Origin: Gracilaria vermiculophylla
Lineage: Eukaryota; Rhodophyta; Florideophyceae; Gracilariales; Gracilariaceae
Length of the DNA stretch: 64,000 nucleotides
Assembly (NCBI GenBank): GCA_019155205.2
Contig: JAHNZQ020000049.1
Location: 1,767,238-1,831,237, forward strand
Reading direction: 5' to 3'
Shown here: piece after piece, positions 30,192 through 41,099 of the stretch
Layout of the letters: every line of letters starts with the position of its first letter
How positions within the stretch are numbered: position 1 is the stretch's first letter
Translations under genes and position numbers: made by a program
Notes under the pieces: generated by a model
Databases searched by the model: none
The model's input: only the letters and a program-made list of their open reading frames with translations
Told to the model about the DNA's origin: nothing

Positions 30192-31526
30192 TCACGAGCT
30201 GGTTAAACGCTCAATCGGCGGAAGCACCCGGCGCTTAATCTGCTTCCTGGGGTTGGCGTCGGCGGCGGAGCTGAACCAGAGATAGTCGGCAATGGGCAGC
30301 TGCACGTCGCCGACAGGCATTTCGAGCTTGAGGCTGCCGTCGGCGGCGTCGTAAGCGTCCGGCGGGGCGGGGTTGAGCATGACGGTCTTGAGGAGCGGGT
30401 CGGGCGGCGACGCGCGCGTCTCCGCGCGCACGCCGGCGGCGTCGGCGGCGTCGGCGGCGGCGGGCGGCGCGCGCGCGCGGTGGGCGGCGAGCAGGCGGCG
30501 CACCCTGCCGGCGACGCCGTACTCGAACTTGACGTGGTCGGCGCCGAGCAGGCAGACGAGCGTGGTGCCGGGCGCGGCGGACAGCACGTGGCGCACGGCG
30601 TTGGTGGCCATGGCGTGGTCGCGGAACATCCTGCTGGCGAAGTAGGTGCTGAAGTCGGTGGCCTCCGACAGCAGGCCGAGCTTGTAATGCGCAGCGTAGC
30701 TCGGGGTGATGCACTCGTTGACGTAGCGCTTGAAGCCCGGCTCGCGCATGATTGCGGCGAAGACGGCTGGGTCCGGGTCCGGGTCCGGGTGCGGCTGCGG
30801 CTGCGGCTGCGGCAGCGGGGCGGCGAGGTCGAGTGCGGAGCGCGCGGCGGGCGGGGCGGGACGCGCGCGCAGGGCGGCCAGCTTCTCCGAGTCGATGGCC
30901 AGGGCGACGAGTGGGACGGCGAGGCGGCGGCACGCACGCAGCACGGGGAGGTAGAGCTCGTAGGGCCAGACCCAGCGTGTGTCCCACTCGGTGCGCAGGT
31001 AGAGGTCGAGCTCGGACAGGCGGCCGGCCACAAAGGCGTCCAGCGCGGGCTGGAACTTGGCCTGGACCATCTCGAGCCCGACGGCGAGCGGGCGCGGGGA
31101 GGCGGCGCGGATGGCGGTGATGATGCGGGCCTGCAGGGCGTGGTCGACCAGGGAGTTGTGGTGCTCGCCCAGAAAGACGACGTCGGCGGCGGCGCAGGCG
31201 TCGACGGCGGAGTGGAAGTCGAGCGGGAGCAGGTTGACGTCGGCCACGGTGGTGGGCAGCACGGCGAAGACGGTGGAGGCGGTGGCGGGGGCGGGGGGCG
31301 CGGGGCGCGGGGCGGCGCTGAAGGGCCATGCGGCGCGCGCGGGCGGCGGGAGCAGCAGGGGGGCGGAGGCGGCGAGCGCGCGCAGCAGGCGGCGGCGCGA
31401 GCAGCGCAGGGCGCACAGCGGGGGCGCGGGGCGGCGCGGGCGGCGCGGGCGGCGCGGTGGGCGCGGGCGGCGCGGCGGGCGGACGGACGGCAGTGCGCGC
31501 GGGGCGACGAAGGCGGGCGGCGGCAT
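30192..31526 (-). CDS. Thylakoid-lumen ChaN/Tiki-superfamily haem-binding-type protein
   Basis: A 444-residue protein. Residues 1-~66 look like a bipartite transit peptide: an Arg/Pro-rich stroma-targeting part, then twin arginines (CSRRRLLRAL), a hydrophobic core and an ARA/A cleavage site. This predicts Tat-dependent delivery to the thylakoid lumen. The mature part has the Cofac_haem_bdg (ChaN, Tiki/EreA-like) motifs VFLGEHHNSLVDH, GLEMV and LLGADHVKFEYGV, which hold the metal/haem-binding Glu and His residues. Bacterial ChaN binds haem. The plastid homologues are lumenal proteins of uncertain function, perhaps in haem or tetrapyrrole handling. An insert of Pro-Gln/Asp repeats (~255-270) is unusual. 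Codons are extremely GC-ending. Confidence 0.85.
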   Translation of the reverse strand: MPPPAFVAPRALPSVRPPRRPRPPRRPRRPRRPAPPLCALRCSRRRLLRALAASAPLLLPPPARAAWPFSAAPRPAPPAPATASTVFAVLPTTVADVNLLPLDFHSAVDACAAADVVFLGEHHNSLVDHALQARIITAIRAASPRPLAVGLEMVQAKFQPALDAFVAGRLSELDLYLRTEWDTRWVWPYELYLPVLRACRRLAVPLVALAIDSEKLAALRARPAPPAARSALDLAAPLPQPQPQPHPDPDPDPAVFAAIMREPGFKRYVNECITPSYAAHYKLGLLSEATDFSTYFASRMFRDHAMATNAVRHVLSAAPGTTLVCLLGADHVKFEYGVAGRVRRLLAAHRARAPPAAADAADAAGVRAETRASPPDPLLKTVMLNPAPPDAYDAADGSLKLEMPVGDVQLPIADYLWFSSAADANPRKQIKRRVLPPIERLTSS

Positions 31527-32143
31527 GGCGGGGGGCGACGGGGCAGGCGGGAACGTGGGCGGGACGGACGGGCGTGACGGACGGGCGCGGCGCGGGCGTG
31601 GCAGCGATAGGCGTGGCAGCGGTGGGGGCAGCGCGAGGGTGCGGAGAGAGGTGGCGATGGGGCGAGCTCGCGGAGCGTGTGGTGCGTGGCGCGCGTGTGC
31701 GCGTAGGAGACGTGGAGAACGTGGAGCGGCGCAGGAAGCGCGGCATGCGCGACATGCGCGGCGAGGGCGGTGGGTGTAAACGGTGTGACGTCATGGGCGC
31801 GCGGCGATGGTGGACACGCGGCGGCGGCGGTGATCGCGCAAAAGGGCACACGTCACGGGAACTGTGGTGCGTGGCGGTGGCGGGAAAAAGGCGCGCGGCG
31901 GCGGTGGCGAGGCAGCAATGCTGCGCGCGCGCACCGTCGCGGGCGGGAAAGCGGCGCTTGCGACGTGTAACAAACAGTGAGCGACTTGGCGTTTACGCGG
32001 GGGCGGCGGACAGTTAGGCGCGCGGCGCGCGGCGCGCGCAGCTGCAATATGTACAAGTTGGGGCGGCTGCGGTGCACGAAAGAGGCAACGCCAGCAGCGG
32101 CGACGGCGGCGAAGGCGGCGAAATCGGCGAAGGCGGCGGCTCG
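31527..32143. other. Intergenic, very GC-rich
   Basis: About 600 bp between the ChaN-like gene start and the 3' end of the tail-anchored protein gene, both leftward. It presumably carries the ChaN-like promoter. No supported gene. Confidence 0.4.
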
Positions 32144-32659
32144 TCACGGCACGATGCGCGCGGCGCACAGGTACGCCGCGGCCGCGGCCAGCAGCAGCAG
32201 CGCCAGCAGCAGCAGCGCGGCCGACCACGGGGCACCGCCGCGGCCGGCGCGCTTGGCGCCGGCCACGCGCTGAGCGGCGTCGGGCGCCAGCGAGATGACC
32301 ACGTGGTCGGGCAGCGCCGCGGGCTGCGGCTGCGGCGGCTGCCGCCGCTGCGCCTGCTGCATGTATGTGTTGGCGTCGTGAAGCCGCCGAATGGCGCGGC
32401 ACAGTTGTTGCGTCGAGTAGCTGGGCGCGCATCGCACCATGTCCAGCTGCAGCAGCGCGCACGACGGCGCGCGCGTCGGCGCGGCCGGCGCGACCGGCGC
32501 GGCCGGCTTGCAAGGCGCAGACGGCGGCGCGGTGCTGGGCTCCAGCAGCGGATGCCGCACCGAGCACGGCGACCAGCGCTGGCAGCCGTGCGCACGCGCG
32601 CGCTTGGCCATGGGCGAGTAGAAGTCCACGCGGCATCCTTCGATCATAGAGGCGGCCAT
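32144..32659 (-). CDS. Small tail-anchored membrane protein
   Basis: A 171-residue protein. The N-terminal ~115 residues are basic with several Cys (near 9, 26 and 32) and an Ala/Pro linker. A helical stretch includes RRLHDANTYMQQAQR. The extreme C-terminus (~145-170) is a single hydrophobic Leu/Ala segment ending ARIVP, with no signal peptide, which is the layout of a tail-anchored protein inserted post-translationally in the ER or an organelle outer membrane. No family recognised; it does not show a clear SNARE heptad pattern. The ATG at 32659 faces the nuclease gene across about 445 bp. Confidence 0.65.
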   Translation of the reverse strand: MAASMIEGCRVDFYSPMAKRARAHGCQRWSPCSVRHPLLEPSTAPPSAPCKPAAPVAPAAPTRAPSCALLQLDMVRCAPSYSTQQLCRAIRRLHDANTYMQQAQRRQPPQPQPAALPDHVVISLAPDAAQRVAGAKRAGRGGAPWSAALLLLALLLLAAAAAYLCAARIVP

Positions 32660-33104
32660 CGCACGGGAGTGGGCGGGTTGGCGGAGGCGGCGGCGGGGGG
32701 GACGGCGGAGAGGGCGCTGGGTAGGTGGGAGAGTGCGCGGTGATGCGCCATCGAGGGCGCACCTTGGCGAAGCAATGGACGCTTATAAGCGCCGGCGCCA
32801 AGTCGTGCGCACCGCGCCACGCGGCACGTTAACGCGCGCACGCGTGCCCCACCAAAAGCGCCACTTGGCGCGCACGCGCGCCGCACACGCGCGCACCCAT
32901 TTTCGGCACGCGCGCCTTTTCGACGCGCCGGCCGCACGTTTTCGGCCGCGCCGCTGCCGCTCCGCCGCCGCCGCTCCGCCGACCCCGCCGCAGCCGCTCG
33001 CCGCTGCCGCCGCGCGCCTCTGCGCGCCGCCGCCATGCCGCCGTCACCGTCGCCGCCCCCACCGCCCCCGCCGCCGTCGCCGCGCGCTTCTGCGCGCTGC
33101 CGCC
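32660..33104. promoter_or_regulatory. Divergent promoter, tail-anchored and SNM1-like genes
   Basis: About 445 bp between start codons. A TATA-like cttataag at 32782-32789 could serve the rightward gene. Extremely GC-rich, with repeated gccgccgcc triplets towards the nuclease ATG. Confidence 0.4.
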
Positions 33105-34673
33105 ATGCAGCCGTCGCCACTGCCGCCGCCGCTACCGCTCCCGCGCGCGTGCGCCGAGTGCGCCGCGCCGCTGCCGTCGCCGCCGCCGCTGGCTGCCGCG
33201 CACGCGCGGCTGTGCGCGCGCGTGCGCGGCCGCCTGCCGCCCCACGTCGTCGTGCCGTCGCCGCCGCCGTCGCCGCCGCCGTCCCCGTCGCTCAGCGACT
33301 TCGCCGCCGCGCACGCGCTGGAGCCGCACCTCGCGCGCCTGCGCGCCGCGTCCGTGCGCTCCGTGCGCCAGCTGCGCGCCCTGTCCGCCGACGCGCTCGA
33401 CGCGCTGCGCCTGCCGCTCGGCGCGCGCCGCCGCCTGCTCGCCGCGCTCGCCGCCCCGCCGCCGCCCCCCCCGACGCCCCCCCCCCCGCCGCCGCCGCCC
33501 GCGCGCAAGCGCCGCGCGCGCCCCCCCGCGCCCGCTCCCGCCGCGCCGCCCCTCAAGCGCGCGCGCCGCCCCTCCGCCCCGCCGCCCTTCTCGCACCGCG
33601 TCGCCGACACCGCCTTCGTCGTCGACGCCTATCGCTTCTGCCTCCCCCGCGCAGCCGTCACCTTCCTCACCCACTACCACTCGGACCACTACATGGGGCT
33701 GCCCGCCGCCCTGCCACCCGCCGCCGCCCTCTACTGCACCCCCGTCACCGCCGCCCTCGTCAAGCGCTTCCTGCGCGTCCCCGCCGCCGCCGTGCGCCCG
33801 CTGCGCTGCCAGCAGCGCTACCGCATCGCCGATTCGGCCGGTAAACACGCCCACGTGTGGCTCTACGACGCCAACCACTGCCCGGGCGCCGCCCTCATCC
33901 TCTTCTTCGTCCTGCACACCAAGCGCTGGGTGCTGCACACGGGCGACTTCCGCTACCACGCCCCCCACTTTGACCGCTTCCACACGCTGGTGCAGCTGGT
34001 GCAGGCAGCCTCGCTGCACGATCTGCACCTGGACACCACGTACTGCTCACCGCAGTACGCCTTCCCGCCGCAGCACCGCGTCCTGCACACCGCCTTGCAC
34101 CACGCCGCGCAGGAGGACCGCCGCACCAAGCGCGCCTGCCTCTTCTTCTTCGCCACCTACTCCATCGGCAAGGAGAAGCTCTTCCTGCACGTGGCCACCC
34201 ACCTGAACCTCCGCATCTACGCCTCCAAGCGCAAGCGCGAAATGCTCGCCCTGCTCCACATGCCGCACATGGCCGCCCGCCTCGTCGACGACCCCACGCG
34301 CGCCCGCGTCCACCTTGTCTCTATGCGCGAGCTCACCCCGCCGTCGCTGCGCAACTACGTCCGCCACAACGCGCTGTCCGACAAGTTCATCGGCCGCGGG
34401 CTGGCCGTGTGCTTCCGCCCCACCGGCTGGACGTTCAACGGCGCCGCCGTGCGCCGCCACGTGCGCCCCGCCGACAACGCCGTCGTGTTTCAGCTCCCGT
34501 ACTCCGAGCACTGCAGCTTTGCCGAGCTGCGCCGCTTCGTCGAGTGGACAAAGCCCTGCCGACTCATCCCCATGGTCGGCGCGCACACGCCCGAGAAGCG
34601 CCAGCACATGAAGCAGCTGCTGGGACACAGCGACCGCCCGCTCTGCCAGCCTACGTTTATTCCCCCGCCGTGA
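33105..34673 (+). CDS. SNM1/PSO2-type DNA cross-link repair nuclease (beta-CASP)
   Basis: A 522-residue metallo-beta-lactamase/beta-CASP nuclease. The metal motif THYHSDHY lies at ~188, followed by DANHCPGAALILF and LHTGDFRYH, then beta-CASP features such as FATYSIGKEKLF and LPYSEHCSF. This matches the DCLRE1A/SNM1A-PSO2 branch that unhooks interstrand cross-links, as opposed to RNA-processing CPSF enzymes. At the N-terminus, C16xxC19 with H33 and C37 resembles a UBZ4 ubiquitin-binding finger. Residues ~68-110 (LEPHLARLRAASV..) look like a SAM-type helical domain, then comes a poly-Pro, basic linker (~115-155). The first ATG in this frame next to the finger is used; the frame is open further upstream (ATG at 32775). 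Codons are almost all GC-ending. Confidence 0.88.
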   Translation: MQPSPLPPPLPLPRACAECAAPLPSPPPLAAAHARLCARVRGRLPPHVVVPSPPPSPPPSPSLSDFAAAHALEPHLARLRAASVRSVRQLRALSADALDALRLPLGARRRLLAALAAPPPPPPTPPPPPPPPARKRRARPPAPAPAAPPLKRARRPSAPPPFSHRVADTAFVVDAYRFCLPRAAVTFLTHYHSDHYMGLPAALPPAAALYCTPVTAALVKRFLRVPAAAVRPLRCQQRYRIADSAGKHAHVWLYDANHCPGAALILFFVLHTKRWVLHTGDFRYHAPHFDRFHTLVQLVQAASLHDLHLDTTYCSPQYAFPPQHRVLHTALHHAAQEDRRTKRACLFFFATYSIGKEKLFLHVATHLNLRIYASKRKREMLALLHMPHMAARLVDDPTRARVHLVSMRELTPPSLRNYVRHNALSDKFIGRGLAVCFRPTGWTFNGAAVRRHVRPADNAVVFQLPYSEHCSFAELRRFVEWTKPCRLIPMVGAHTPEKRQHMKQLLGHSDRPLCQPTFIPPP

Positions 34674-37600
34674 CTGCGCGTGTGTGCCGGCGCGCGCGAA
34701 GCGGCTCCACGCTTCCGCACCGCCGCTTCGCCGCCGGGGCTTGCCAACTTGCCGCCGCTGCCTCGCGTTGCTTGCGTGAGCGCGACACCTCTGCGCATCA
34801 GCCGCTCGCGAGACTACCCTTTGCGCCCAGTTTTGCAATCTCGACGGGCATGCAACCCTAATGCACGTCGTTAAACATGTACATATTCTTTACATATGCG
34901 CATTGTGTCGTCGTCTCCTACGGACGCTTCTTTTATGCCGCTGCAAGAACAAGCTTCTTTTCTCGCAGGAGAGCGAGCATTCGTTGGGCAATCTTCGTCG
35001 GCGGAGAATAATCTCAGCGGAATATCGCGCGTCAAATATCCGTCTTCTCCCCGAACGCAACGGAATTCAACTGCACGGCGGTTGCTATGTTAGCGGAGAA
35101 ATGGCTCGGTGTGCGCACGGGTGCACCGGAGGTGGCGGGCGGCACGGAGAAACGCTGCGCAGTCATGTGGCGGAGGAGAGAGAGCTGCTTCGTGACCGGT
35201 ACTCTCGCACAACTTTTTTAACGTTCGGCGTGGTCAACATTTTAGACACGTTTTGTGTGTCCCCGCGCGGCAGTTGTGTTAACGTGTTCGGCCGTGCGCG
35301 TGGCCCATGTTTCGAAGGCCCCGGCGCCCGGGCGCGAGCGCACTGTGTCGGTGAGACGCCTCCCCCCCCTTCCCCGTGGAGCGCGCTCCGTTCATTGTCT
35401 TCGATACGCGGGTGCGTGTTCTGGCCGTGGATTGCCGGGGCGGATCGTCAAAAGATATGTGTGCAGCTGCTGCCCACTCGCTCGACGTGCGCGGTGCGAT
35501 AGGCGCCGCGATCACACAGCGCGCGACTCTTCCCCGCTGATAGGCTGCACACACATTTCATTTTGATGCTTTTGTTCGCTGCGGAGGGCAAGATTGTGCA
35601 GTTGGGCGCCGCCTCTGACAGAGCCAGACAGGCCTCCCCAGCGCTCTAGTCTATGAAGTTCAATGTGTTTTCTCGCGGGGCCGCACGTGCCCTCCACGCC
35701 TAGTGCGGTCAGCGCTCTTTTTTCCAAGACACACCGTTTGTTTGATGGGCATGGAGTGCGTGCGCTCGGCGAAATGTTGTGTCTCGGTGTGGTGCATATT
35801 GCTGCTTTTGTCAGCGTATACTGTCACAGCGCCCAGTCCTCTTTTCCAAACCACACAAGCCTGCGCCGCCATGACAGCGCTATGGTGATACTTTTTACAC
35901 CATAAAGACGCTCAGATCAATCGCACATTGTTGCCGTTCTAAAACGCACAGCTGCAATCTATGCTTCACAACATGTATGTGTGACGAGGTTGTGCGCAGG
36001 CCAGTGCTTCTTCCGCGGCGATCGCAGACTTGTTTCGGAGCCGCCCGCTTAAAGGCTCGCCGTCAGAGAGGCGTGACTCATCCCCAACCACAGTGTTGTT
36101 CTCACGAGGTCTCCCACCCTCTCTCTCCGTGCGCTGTGAAACAACAACAATCTGATAGGGCAGCAATCATCTTTGCCAACAAAGTGCGAGTGATCAGGAA
36201 ACACCTGTGATTCTTGGAGGAGTTGCACTGTGCGAAATATCCCACGGCGCTGCAAGCACAGCCTACCAAACTCGAACCATTCTTTATGTGCCCTGTTCCA
36301 GTGACTGGAAGAATACAACGCGCCACCAACGATGAATGAGCAGTCGAAAAAATGCTACCGAGGATCGCATTGCTATGTGTCTCGCACACCCTCGCAATGC
36401 TCACGGTGCATCAAATATTGTCAAATTTATCTCGAGCCGCCACGCCTGTGCGGGTTCGCGTTGCTTTAAAACGCATCTTTTTTCGTTTTTTTTTGAAAAC
36501 AACTGTTGATCTTCGTCACAACAAATAACACCTTTTCGCTCAACCTTAATAATTTCTGAGACCTCGTCACCTCTCTCAAATTAGCCCGGCCGATACCCAT
36601 TCCATCATGTGTACAGCGTTTGATGAGCTACGGCTGAGAAGTTTCTGGTAAAGCCATAGACTCCTTATCACACGGAAAAGAGACATCCTTTCAAGTTTAT
36701 AGCACCCCGCGGTGGCCCATCGCCCTTCATTCCTCGCCCTCATCGCTATTTTCTACTTTGCAATGCAAATTTTGCATGTCTGCAAACCAGAGGCTAGTCT
36801 TGACTGTACTTCACCGCCGTGCCGGGGTTGGTAAGGTATCAGTTGGAAGAACCGAACCGGTCATGTTGTAAACACAGCCACATGTTTGAGCCAAATCCAC
36901 CTGAGGCTCACAATACACACCCCCCCTCCCCATCTACCGATGTGCAGCTCCACGCCTCTTGAAAAGATAATTTCAAGTAGAAAAACGTTGTTGTAGTATT
37001 TTCTCCTTGCTCCGAAAACCAACCCTTCCGCGCCGCTTTGATTTCAGGTCGTGCGCGCAGAGCGCGCACACAGCCCAACAGCTGCTACAACTTGGCGCCT
37101 CTGCCACAGGATGCGCCGCCTCCATCGCAGCGCGGCGGCGCTGCACTGGTGCATGGTGCAATCGTGTGGTAAGCCCTCAAGCTCGGGAAAAATCCCATAC
37201 CGCCTCATATCCGCGCTGAACAAAAATCACGCTTGAGCGAGATACGCTGCTTTTTGCTGCAGGCAAGTGCCGTTTGGCCCATTTGCGAGTTTGAGCGATA
37301 AGCTCTGCTTCCGCCGCATCTTCTCTGAGAAAAGCTGAATACCAAACAGTCACAACTGGCCAAAGTCAGCGTCTGTTTCACTCCGCTGGCATCACGTGCG
37401 TCTCGTCAGAGCTCTTCGACAAGTGGTGCACATCAACGCGGCGCGCATGACGGGTACCATTAGAACGAGCAAAACATCTCGGATTTTTTTCCAAATATCG
37501 CTGTCCGACAACAAATACTCAACATTCATGAGTCGATACCTTTCTTCAAGGAAACGGTGCTCTGCCTTCGTGTGCCGCCTCTCTGGTGCATAGCGCCATT

Positions 37601-38521
37601 ATGGAGTCTGTCGCTCACCAATCCTCGACCTAGGCTTACATCCACCAGGGGAGATTCTGACTAACACGTGCAGTGCACATCATGGTTGAAGATATTTCCA
37701 TTTGAAGAAAAGTGAGGTGCATAATTACATTTGGCCACCGCGATGTTGTGTGGATGTAGCAAGCCGTACATATTTGGAGCAATCGACGCAAAGCACTCAT
37801 ACTTGGCAAGATAAATTAGCAAGAAAGCGAATCGATTCGCTCGGGATAACAACTGTTAGAAATTGAAACGGTGTGTATAGAAAAGAAGAAAATACTGACG
37901 CATAGCCAAAACACCATCAAAGGCGAGCCAACGTCACACACAAAGGTCTCCCTGAACTGTGGGTTTATGGGAGAACACTAGCGGAGGGTAAGTGTCATGA
38001 ACGAAGCTTCATGACAGCCCCAGCCCCTGGGTTTGTTCGGAGGGTAGGTAATGCATAGCTTTGGCGAGCCCCGAATACCAAATCGCGTGTTGAGCACCTG
38101 ATTTCAAACTCGTTGAGGAGGAGAGATCTCAAATGCACCTGCTTTTCCTGTCTTGGCGCTATCGAGACAAATCCACAGTGATCAGCTTGAGAGGAAATGC
38201 TTCAGAGAGGCGAATCATGTTGCGATCACAACGGATTCAGCACTGAGTCGGAGCCGAAGAATTAATAAATTACAGCTGATTTGTGTTTGTTCGGTATGTG
38301 CCAATGTTGAGCTGACATTGGCTACTCGCGACGGGTCTGCTTCATTGAGCATCCACGAGCGCCAGATTACCATGCACGGTGTAGGACGAAGAGTACGGTA
38401 CGTACACTCTCATCGCAAACATCGAGACTGACTCGCTCTGCCCCACCTCAGAATGGTCTAGAAAGCAGACCTCTGCTGAGAAATTAGACAAGGGTCCGGT
38501 ATTTAACAGAATCTCCCTCGT
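34674..38521. other. Large intergenic region without recognised genes
   Basis: About 3.85 kb, GC-rich at the left edge and AT-richer from ~35.5 kb. No frame has coding features, homology or plausible splice chains. No RNA gene is recognised. A short perfect 8-bp hairpin (gtcatgaa / ttcatgac) lies at ~37995-38017. Its length and lack of genes make it a candidate for non-coding RNA or distal regulatory DNA. Confidence 0.45.
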
Positions 38522-39427
38522 CTAAGAAGAGTCACGCACCAGAGTACTAGCCAGTTTGAGTGATTTTAAATTGTTTTGTTCCGCTGCTCGGCAAAGAGTG
38601 TCGTACAGCTGGTCTCCGCGCGGCAAATTCATGCCAGAGAAAAGGTCACCAACGTATTCAACGTTATCTTCGTGCACATTTTGCGTCGTGAACGAAACAT
38701 TGCAGCTAAATGCACCCAACAACGCCTTCAAATCTTGCGCTAGAGACTCCTTGCGAATAACGTAGTCAGGTACGAGCTTCCTCTTAACCTTCGCTCTTTT
38801 GTGATTCTCCGTCAAGTACGGATACGCATCGAGTTCAAGCCAACTTCGCAAATCCCCTTTCTTAAATTTTTGGTTGCGGAGGAGTTGCAATGCCTTTTCC
38901 TCGTCCAGCGAGACACTCGTGGTATTCCCGTGACGATCAGCCATAAGATGTTTCACTGCACTCCACAAGCGCTCTCTCATGGGAGCAGTCGATGTGATGT
39001 ACAGAAAGTCATCACATCTCGAGCGAATGCGTTTAATATCTTTCTCACTCATGTAAATGTGTCTAGAAAGCAAGGCTCTTCGACTGCTGTTTAAATCCGT
39101 ACGTAACATGTGTTGTGTGGCTGATGCTCTTTTCACACCGGGTTTTCCATTCGGAATCGGTGGTTGTGCGTAACCCCATTGTTTTAGACACTTGAGCAAT
39201 GAGCTTCCAATTGTTGATGAACCAGTACGCGGAGGCCTATCATAAACGATACATTTTGTTCTGTGCAGTGGTCTCGCGGGACTTGTACCAGACCTTTGAG
39301 CACGTCTGCGCAGTCGAGTAAGAGTGAGTATCGTGTACAGACTACTGGCCGTGAGGACTACGATCGCGATTGCGAGCGGCGGAGCCGTGCTTTTCAAGTT
39401 GGCTCGACAGTTTTTGTAGGAAACCAT
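38522..39427 (-). CDS. Degenerate type II membrane sulfotransferase homologue
   Basis: A 301-residue protein from the ATG at 39427. It has a single N-terminal membrane anchor (~17-37), as in Golgi sulfotransferases, and a good 5'-phosphosulfate loop (YDRPPRTGSSTI, ~62-73). It is related to the sulfotransferase at 59077, with YNRPPKTGSTTV in the same place. The catalytic-His position is kept (SRHIYM versus GCHTRM). In the 3'-phosphate motif the family Arg is replaced: TSTAPMRERLWSAV here versus TNTREPSNIILSAY in the paralogue. The C-terminal part is about 65 residues shorter and poorly conserved. It uses AT-richer codons than its paralogue. It may be inactive or have changed specificity. It would act on cell-wall galactans or proteoglycans in the Golgi. 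Confidence 0.72.
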   Translation of the reverse strand: MVSYKNCRANLKSTAPPLAIAIVVLTASSLYTILTLTRLRRRAQRSGTSPARPLHRTKCIVYDRPPRTGSSTIGSSLLKCLKQWGYAQPPIPNGKPGVKRASATQHMLRTDLNSSRRALLSRHIYMSEKDIKRIRSRCDDFLYITSTAPMRERLWSAVKHLMADRHGNTTSVSLDEEKALQLLRNQKFKKGDLRSWLELDAYPYLTENHKRAKVKRKLVPDYVIRKESLAQDLKALLGAFSCNVSFTTQNVHEDNVEYVGDLFSGMNLPRGDQLYDTLCRAAEQNNLKSLKLASTLVRDSS

Positions 39428-41099
39428 TGTGATGACGAAAAACGAAGCGTTATGCACGGCAATAGCTGCGACAAAGGGCGGCTGTCATCAGCATTTGTTA
39501 CTTTAAAAAGAACATGAATGGGTCCGCCCGTCTTTCATTTTGGATTCGCATGCTTTTTGAAATGCATCAAGTAATCGCAAACATAGGGACACGAGTTTGT
39601 GCCGCATATGATGTGAATTCCTGCAGTTTCTGGGAACCATGTTCTTCAACAGGTTCGGATCATGAAAATCTACGAAGGTTGCTGATTCGAAAATGTGCGT
39701 CCATTCCTCTTTCAACGCCGGATTGTGCAAAAGCTGTTCCGCAACACGTATCAACAGAACGGCCATCGCGGAATGAAAAAAGTACTGAGCGCTCGAGATT
39801 CCTGACTGATCGTCGCTGCTAGTGATAGCCTTCAAAGCTCAATGCGAGATAGACTCACAGTTCGGAATGGCAGGTAACGACTATCAATATGATATGATAT
39901 GAATGCTATAATATTTGGTCAGATGGTTCAAGGCCTACGTTTGTCTTTCACTTGTTAACCACCCATGCTCTGCAGGGGTCCAATGTAAAGGACGCTAGTA
40001 CAAATCATTTGCTGTACTTTCCCACCGTCCTTTTCTCACTCTGCTATTACACCACGATCGCTGGGAAATATCCATGTGGGAAACACACGGAGTGTTTGCC
40101 AAATATATGCTTGTTTGCAGCGTTGCTGATTCTTTCTGAACGGCTTCATCATTCGTTCGGAACTCGATTGCGTAGCGGCAGTGAGGCGTATTCTGTGACC
40201 ATCTGCACATGCTGCGTCAGTTTTCACTCTCCTCTTGGCACGAAACACATTCATGGGTTTTGAACTCTATTCAAATCTTGACACAAGTTCCAGGGCCCGT
40301 TCTAGGACTCGATTATTCTGTGAATGGCTAACTCTGGTTTGAAAAACTTTCGATTTAGTTTCAGTTTATTTGTTTTACATAAAACATGAGGACAAATTTA
40401 GAGCGACACATCCATCCCACGTCCGGGGGTATGCAGGCCCCTGCTTCCACGACATGGAACGCCTCATTCGGTCGCAAAGTACTACAACTTTTTTCAAGTT
40501 ATTAGGCCCGTTCTAAAGCTTTCGCTTACTTTTAGCAGGGAGTGTGTCTACTTTACAGTGCAGCCGTTCATTGCATTCGATCAAGTGGAACACGCAAATT
40601 CCGGACTGCTGTTTACGATGGGCGTGTGAGACTGCCTCCGGTCCAGAGCTGGTATACTGTAAGCAATCCGCATCGCACAAATCTACCGCTCCACAGCTGG
40701 CGGAATCGGACTTGAGCCTGTCGCAGCTCGACTCGAATCCACAATGAAGGACTGACTCACATGTACATGGCGCCATGACAACCGGTTAACGTTGTGCTGA
40801 GCCAGTGAAAATGCACATCGCGGATAGAGCCCGCAGTGCCGAACCTGAAACATATTGCTTGATGACACGACGGAGCTTCGAAAGTGCCCGGCCAAAAACT
40901 GAGAGCGTCAGCTCGTGTGTCGAACGATGTTTGTGCAGAAACTCCACTTCTGAAACAATGCTTCGAGGCCGGTTCGCTCATCGCCGCACTTCATGCTTTG
41001 AAGGCCATATGCTGATCGGAGCTGTGAGGCTGAGCACGGCAAGAGCGATGATTAGACATATTTTGATCGCAGAAGATCGCAATTAGCGCGGCACGTCCA
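39428..41099. other. Intergenic, weak small frame only
   Basis: About 1.67 kb. An 87-codon frame on the minus strand (39503-39766, from an ATG) is helical but unrecognised and not supported further. Nothing else is seen. Confidence 0.35.

Noticed and set aside
37995..38017. 8-bp stem hairpin (gtcatgaa / ttcatgac) as a terminator or RNA gene
   Set aside because: Too short, no T-run, and such hairpins are frequent by chance in a 3.8-kb stretch.
39503..39766. 87-codon minus-strand frame between the degenerate sulfotransferase and the next gene
   Set aside because: Helical but unrecognised, with no supporting neighbour or clear codon bias. Kept only as a weak possibility.
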